Below are positions 32,442 through 35,675 of a stretch of 35,675 nt of DNA, piece after piece. Origin of the DNA: Candidatus Paralachnospira caecorum (lineage in GTDB: Bacteria; Bacillota; Clostridia; Lachnospirales; Lachnospiraceae); assembly GCA_904379015.1 (NCBI GenBank), contig CAJFHG010000030.1, positions 1 through 35,675 of the forward strand, given 5' to 3'. How positions within the stretch are numbered: the first letter of the stretch is position 1; every line of letters begins with the position of its first letter. Both the position numbers and the translations under genes were made by a program. The notes under the pieces are model-generated. The model ran no database searches. It was not told the DNA's origin and saw only the letters and a program-made list of their open reading frames with translations.

Positions 32442-33482
32442 CTATTCCTCTGCCGCTACGTCTTTCGCTTCATCCTTCACCGCGTCCAGGCTGACTCCCA
32501 GCTCGGATGCCGCGTCGGAATTGACCGCCAGCGTGCAGTCCGACGCGCTGATATACTGAACGGGCATGCTGCTGATGTCAGCGCCGTCCTGCAGGATCTG
32601 CACTGCCATCTCCCCGGCCATCTGCCCCAGCACATAATAATCAATTCCGTAGGTGGCCAGTCCGCCGTTCTCCACCATTCCCTCTTCTCCTACGATACAG
32701 GGAAGACCGTTCGCATTGGTCACCATCGTCACGGTAGCCATGGCCTCTGCCAGCAGATTGTCAGTGGGGATATAGACCGCGTCCACTTTTCCGATCATGG
32801 ACTCCGCCACAGACTGGATCATGCTGGAATCCGACACGGTATATTCTTCATATTCCAGTCCTTTTTCCTCACAGATTGATTTTGCCAGATCCGCCTGTAC
32901 AATGGAATTGTCTTCGGATGAACAGTACATGATGCCGATCTTTTTCGCATCCGGAAGCAGTTCCTGAAGAAGAGAAAGCTGCTCCTCAATGGGATTCATA
33001 TCAGAAGTACCGGATACATTGGTCCCGGGGGCATCGTTGCTGTCGACCAGACCTGCCACCTCAAAATCGGTAACCGCTGTCGCCAGAATGGGAATCTCCG
33101 TCGTCTTTCCCGCCACAGCCTGCGCCGCCGGAGTCGCGATCGCCAGGATCAGATCGCTCTGGTCGTTGACCAGCTTGGTCGCGATCGTCTCACAGTTGGA
33201 GGTATCGCCCTGGGCATTGTTGTAATCCAGTTCCATATTCACGCCGTCTTCATAGCCTGCCTCCTTCAGGGCATCCAGGAAACCCTCATAGGCAGAATCA
33301 AGAGCAGGATGCTCCGCCTGCTGGATCACGCCGATCTTTACAGTTTCTCCTGTTTCCCCGGAAGCGGCAGAACCTGCCTGCGCAGTCGTACCGTCATCTG
33401 TGCCGCCGTTTCCGCCGCAGGATGCCAGAAGACCAACTGTCATCACTGCCGCCGCAAACACCGCCAATACTTTCTTTTTCAT
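32442..33482 (-). CDS. ABC importer substrate-binding lipoprotein (TrpX-like, PF04392)
   Basis: Extracellular binding lipoprotein, 346 residues. The signal peptide MKKKVLAVFAAAVMTVGLLASC has the lipobox LASC with Cys22. A short Gly/Thr linker follows. The mature part opens VKIGVIQQAEHPALDSAYEGFLDAL, the usual start of the PF04392 (ABC_sub_bind) family. The family is predicted to bind aromatic or other amino acids, but the ligand here is not shown. The internal block PTDNLLAEAMATV and EEGMVENGGLATYGIDYY are family-typical. It is first gene of the importer operon; the promoter is at 33522-33550, with a short leader and no T-box. Confidence 0.93.
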   Translation of the reverse strand: MKKKVLAVFAAAVMTVGLLASCGGNGGTDDGTTAQAGSAASGETGETVKIGVIQQAEHPALDSAYEGFLDALKEAGYEDGVNMELDYNNAQGDTSNCETIATKLVNDQSDLILAIATPAAQAVAGKTTEIPILATAVTDFEVAGLVDSNDAPGTNVSGTSDMNPIEEQLSLLQELLPDAKKIGIMYCSSEDNSIVQADLAKSICEEKGLEYEEYTVSDSSMIQSVAESMIGKVDAVYIPTDNLLAEAMATVTMVTNANGLPCIVGEEGMVENGGLATYGIDYYVLGQMAGEMAVQILQDGADISSMPVQYISASDCTLAVNSDAASELGVSLDAVKDEAKDVAAEE

Positions 33483-33521
33483 ATTGTTTTCCCTCTTTCT
33501 GAATTATTCTGAAGTTCTCTT

Positions 33522-33550
33522 ATCATACTACAAAAGAGGCACAGAGTCAA
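33522..33550 (-). promoter_or_regulatory. Promoter of the TrpXYZ-like importer
   Basis: On the minus strand, TTGACT (33550-33545), 17 nt, and TATGAT (33527-33522). The leader is about 35 nt, too short for a T-box or TRAP-type leader. Confidence 0.78.
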
Positions 33551-33562
33551 TACGTTAAAGCG

Positions 33563-34189
33563 TTACGGTTTAAAGCGAAATATTCTTCTCCACAAAAGTC
33601 CGCCGAGCAGTAATGCGGCGCCCGCGCCTGCCAGCCAGAATTTCGGACCGAAATCGCCCGCGGCCATGGAAAACAGATAAAAATTTTTTACATATTTGTC
33701 ACCGCTGAAATTGATCATGTAGTAGACCAGGGGAACCATGTACCCCACAGCCGCATTGTCCGTCACGCTGTAAAAGAACATGCCGAGTCCGCCCAGAAAC
33801 AGCGCCCCCGCTGCCGTGCCGGCAAAATAGCTCCAGAACGGGAACTCGCATCCGTTGCATTTCAGGAACAGCGCCCCCGCTCCCACAAAGACCAGAAGGA
33901 AAAGCAGATTTTCTGCCAGCCGGATCAGATGGATGACCAGATAAGGCATCCTCTTGGAGCCAATCAGATCCCGGATATTTTTATCCTGATCCGGAAGAAA
34001 CACGGGCGTCAGGAACAGGATCCCGGAAAGAGCCGCGTACATCTCCAGCGTCCTCGCCGATTCCCGCGCATTCAGATACTGCGTTCCCATCAGGAACGGC
34101 ATCAGACAGAAGAAAAGCACGGCAGCGAGCAGATGATATTTCAGGTGGTATTTAAAGTGAACCGTGGCGGCTTTTGCACAATTTTCCAT
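33563..34189 (-). CDS. ABC-2 type permease-like membrane protein
   Basis: Membrane protein of 208 residues with about six predicted helices: LLAAVLFFCLMPFLMGT, LSGILFLTPVFL, LLFLLVFVGAGALFL, FAGTAAGALFLGGLGMFF, VGYMVPLVYYMINF and the final LAGAGAALLLGGLLW. Such short ABC-2-like permeases are usually encoded with a second permease and an ATPase, as here. The start at 34189 has GGAGGAATTC upstream and overlaps the preceding permease reading frame by 38 nt. The upstream permease and ATPase genes appear damaged, so this gene may no longer have working partners. Substrate unknown. Confidence 0.75.
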   Translation of the reverse strand: MENCAKAATVHFKYHLKYHLLAAVLFFCLMPFLMGTQYLNARESARTLEMYAALSGILFLTPVFLPDQDKNIRDLIGSKRMPYLVIHLIRLAENLLFLLVFVGAGALFLKCNGCEFPFWSYFAGTAAGALFLGGLGMFFYSVTDNAAVGYMVPLVYYMINFSGDKYVKNFYLFSMAAGDFGPKFWLAGAGAALLLGGLLWRRIFRFKP

Positions 34190-35167
34190 AATGAATTCCT
34201 CCTCCCCTCCGTTTCCAGCTGTAAACAGGCACGCAGAGCATGATCAGCAGCACCGCGAGCGCCAGGTACACAATCCGGTTGACGATCAGATCGGAAAGCT
34301 GAGAAAAGAACAGCTCCGTATTTCCGAACGAATTGAACCTTGGCACGAATTTCAGCCCGAAATTGCCGTTCAGCCCCGTAAAGGACTGAAAAATGCTGTA
34401 AAACCAGAACAGTCCGTGAAACAGGACTGCCCAGATCCCTTCTGTCAGCTCACTGATCAGGAATCCGGCGGCGAGTGTAAAGGCAGCCCCCGGAAGCAGC
34501 CAGCCCGCAATGTATTTCACAAAAGCCAGCTGATCAGCCGGGATGCCGGCCGCCGCGGCCGCCGAAGCGCACCGGAAATGACAGCAGGCCGCCGTCAGGA
34601 TAACCGGGAGCATAGTCATGGCAAGTGCTGCCAGATATCTGGACAGGATGATGCAGGACGAAGACGCGCGTTTGGACCAGATCACCTGGGACGCCTGCTC
34701 CCTTTTGTCCTTCAGGATTCTGGCCACCGCCAGAAATACCGGCAGAAGGGACAGAAGCAGGCCCATATAATCACAGAAGATCCTGGCAAACGCCCCCGTG
34801 TATCTGTCCTTTTCCACAATGGCGCTGTATTCTTCCAGCGCTCCCTCATAAGTCTGGGGGACTCTGGTGGAATGCTCCAGATATTCCGGATCATACGCGG
34901 AATGTCCTCCGATCAGTCTGTTCACCTGATCCATCAGTTCCCGGAAGCGTTCATAGGAAAGGGTCCCGCTGACCGGCACATCCGGCACGATCACGACTCC
35001 TTCCTCGGAATTTGCCTCCGCTTCCCGGATATATTCGCGGATCAGCGCGTCCAGCTCTTCGCTCCCAGCTGGCTCAGAAAAAATCCCAGAAGGCACGCCA
35101 CAAACACATAATAGACAATGCTTTTTCCGATCTGCCTGCATTCTTTCAGGAACAGCGTTCCGAACAT
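34152..35167 (-). pseudogene. ABC-2 type permease, frameshifted near its N-terminus
   Basis: The gene should start at 35167 (overlapping the ATPase stop as TGATG): MFGTLFLKECRQIGKS then a clear membrane helix VYYVFVACLLGFFLSQLG. That frame ends at a stop about 15 nt past the helix. The rest continues in another frame from about 35085 down to 34152: an extracellular domain (about 100 residues), then five or so helices with an RILKDKREQASQVIW loop typical of ABC-2 permeases. The two frames differ by a one-base loss (or two-base gain). A run of six T on this strand, next to the helix end, is the likely site. The cause could be a true mutation, polymerase slippage or a sequencing error. Confidence 0.72.
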
Positions 35168-35577
35168 CAGAATCCCTCCTTTTCCAGATGCATCAGATAA
35201 AGATACGCGTCTTCCACGCCCGCCCGGCAGCGCTCCGCCTGAAAGACCGGCGGAACATCCGAGATGAAGCGGACCGTCGCCGAATTTCCAACTGTCAGTA
35301 TGGAGGTGACCGGATACATTTCCTGCAGCGTTCCGAGTTCCAGCCTGGAAATCTCCGCCGTGTAAACTCTTCCCTCTGCCATATTGAGCAGCTGTTCCAC
35401 TGTTCCCTGATAGATCAGTTCCCCTTCATTCAGAATCCCGATATTCTCGCAGGTTGCCTCCACATCCCCCACAATATGGGTCGACAGGATTACAATCCGA
35501 TCCTGGGCAATCCCGCACAGAAGATTGCGGAACCGGACCCGCTCCTCCGGATCCAGCCCCGCCGTCGGTTCATCAAT
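35167..35577 (-). pseudogene. ABC transporter ATP-binding protein, N-terminal half missing
   Basis: Only the C-terminal 137 or so residues remain, from Walker B onward: DEPTAGLDPEERVRF, switch His STHIV, then the C-terminal regulatory region. Walker A, Q-loop and the LSGGQ signature are absent. Left of the DEPTAG block, where a stretch such as LLI-DEP should follow a signature, the minus-strand frame instead reads an unrelated run (MPTMETGSGHETHLC, PVMSMVLRDIPKL). The break is at about 35575-35580. It would have been the ATPase of the two neighbouring permeases. Truncation by a mobile element or a contig-edge artefact are both possible. Confidence 0.65.
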
Positions 35578-35675
35578 TAACTTGGGTATATCTCTCAAAA
35601 CCATTGACATAACTGGCCTTAACGGTATGCACAAATGTGTTTCATGTCCACTTCCCGTTTCCATTGTAGGCAAAA
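35578..35675. other. Foreign, AT-richer sequence abutting the broken ATPase gene
   Basis: The last 98 bases differ in composition from the GC-rich genes beside them. They break the ATPase gene at Walker B. They may be the end of an insertion sequence or another repeat; the window ends before anything diagnostic. No terminal inverted repeat or target duplication can be checked because only one edge is present. Confidence 0.35.

Noticed and set aside
33483-33562. T-box leader ahead of the TrpXYZ-like operon
   Set aside because: Too short, with no T-box sequence or specifier stem.
1-35675. tRNA, rRNA or CRISPR array
   Set aside because: No cloverleaf, rRNA-like or repeat-spacer structure was seen on either strand.

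Overview
This window is bacterial chromosomal DNA with tight spacing, strong Shine-Dalgarno sites (AGGAGG type), sigma-A style promoters and many intrinsic terminators. The gene content (argJ-type arginine pathway, NCS2 purine permease, S-layer-homology protein, TrpXYZ-like ABC importer, RACo-like ASKHA protein, FtsX-type ABC exporters) and the moderately GC-rich coding sequence point to a Clostridia member, most likely a gut Lachnospiraceae relative. That placement is inference; no rRNA or tRNA is present to confirm it.

Layout. 1-5130: a sodium:neurotransmitter-symporter family transporter that runs off the left edge, then argC-argJ divergent from argG, with ArgR/AhrC-like boxes between them. 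5156-10517: typA, then glgB-mscS as a compact pair. 10573-12240: a secreted Ig-like / phage-type lysozyme / SLH protein behind a perfect-consensus promoter. 12298-14461: two CobW-type GTPases, one with a 28-histidine metal-binding stretch and the other joined to a DUF1980-like C-terminal domain. 14656-16930: a small membrane zinc-ribbon protein, then an MBL hydrolase overlapping a membrane-anchored GDPD. 16891-19905: a HAD phosphatase/mutase, aroC and a PfkB-family kinase. 20013-23480: an ABC exporter of the MacB/LolCDE type with a repeat operator upstream. 23517-25093: an AzgA-type NCS2 purine permease. 25151-28883: an OmpR-type response regulator, sensor kinase and lipoprotein in one operon. 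28865-30538: a divergent ASKHA/RACo-like protein lacking its ferredoxin domain. 30670-33550: a TrpXYZ-like importer. 33563-35675: a decaying ABC-2 transporter set, with one frameshifted permease and an ATPase that is cut off by unrelated, AT-richer sequence at the right edge.

The most interesting structure is regulatory. A 17-bp direct-repeat box (TTTACA-N5-TTTAC form) lies ahead of the two-component operon. It recurs with 16/17 identity inside the 3' end of the kinase gene, just ahead of the lipoprotein gene. In both places it is followed 29-30 nt later by an extended -10 of the form TGGTACAmT. This predicts an autoregulated system with an internal promoter that boosts the lipoprotein. The first copy also overlaps the -35 of the divergent RACo-like gene, so the same regulator may switch that gene. 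Other points of note are an RBS-in-loop leader on the SNF transporter gene and the fused CobW/DUF1980-like protein encoded without its usual permease partners.
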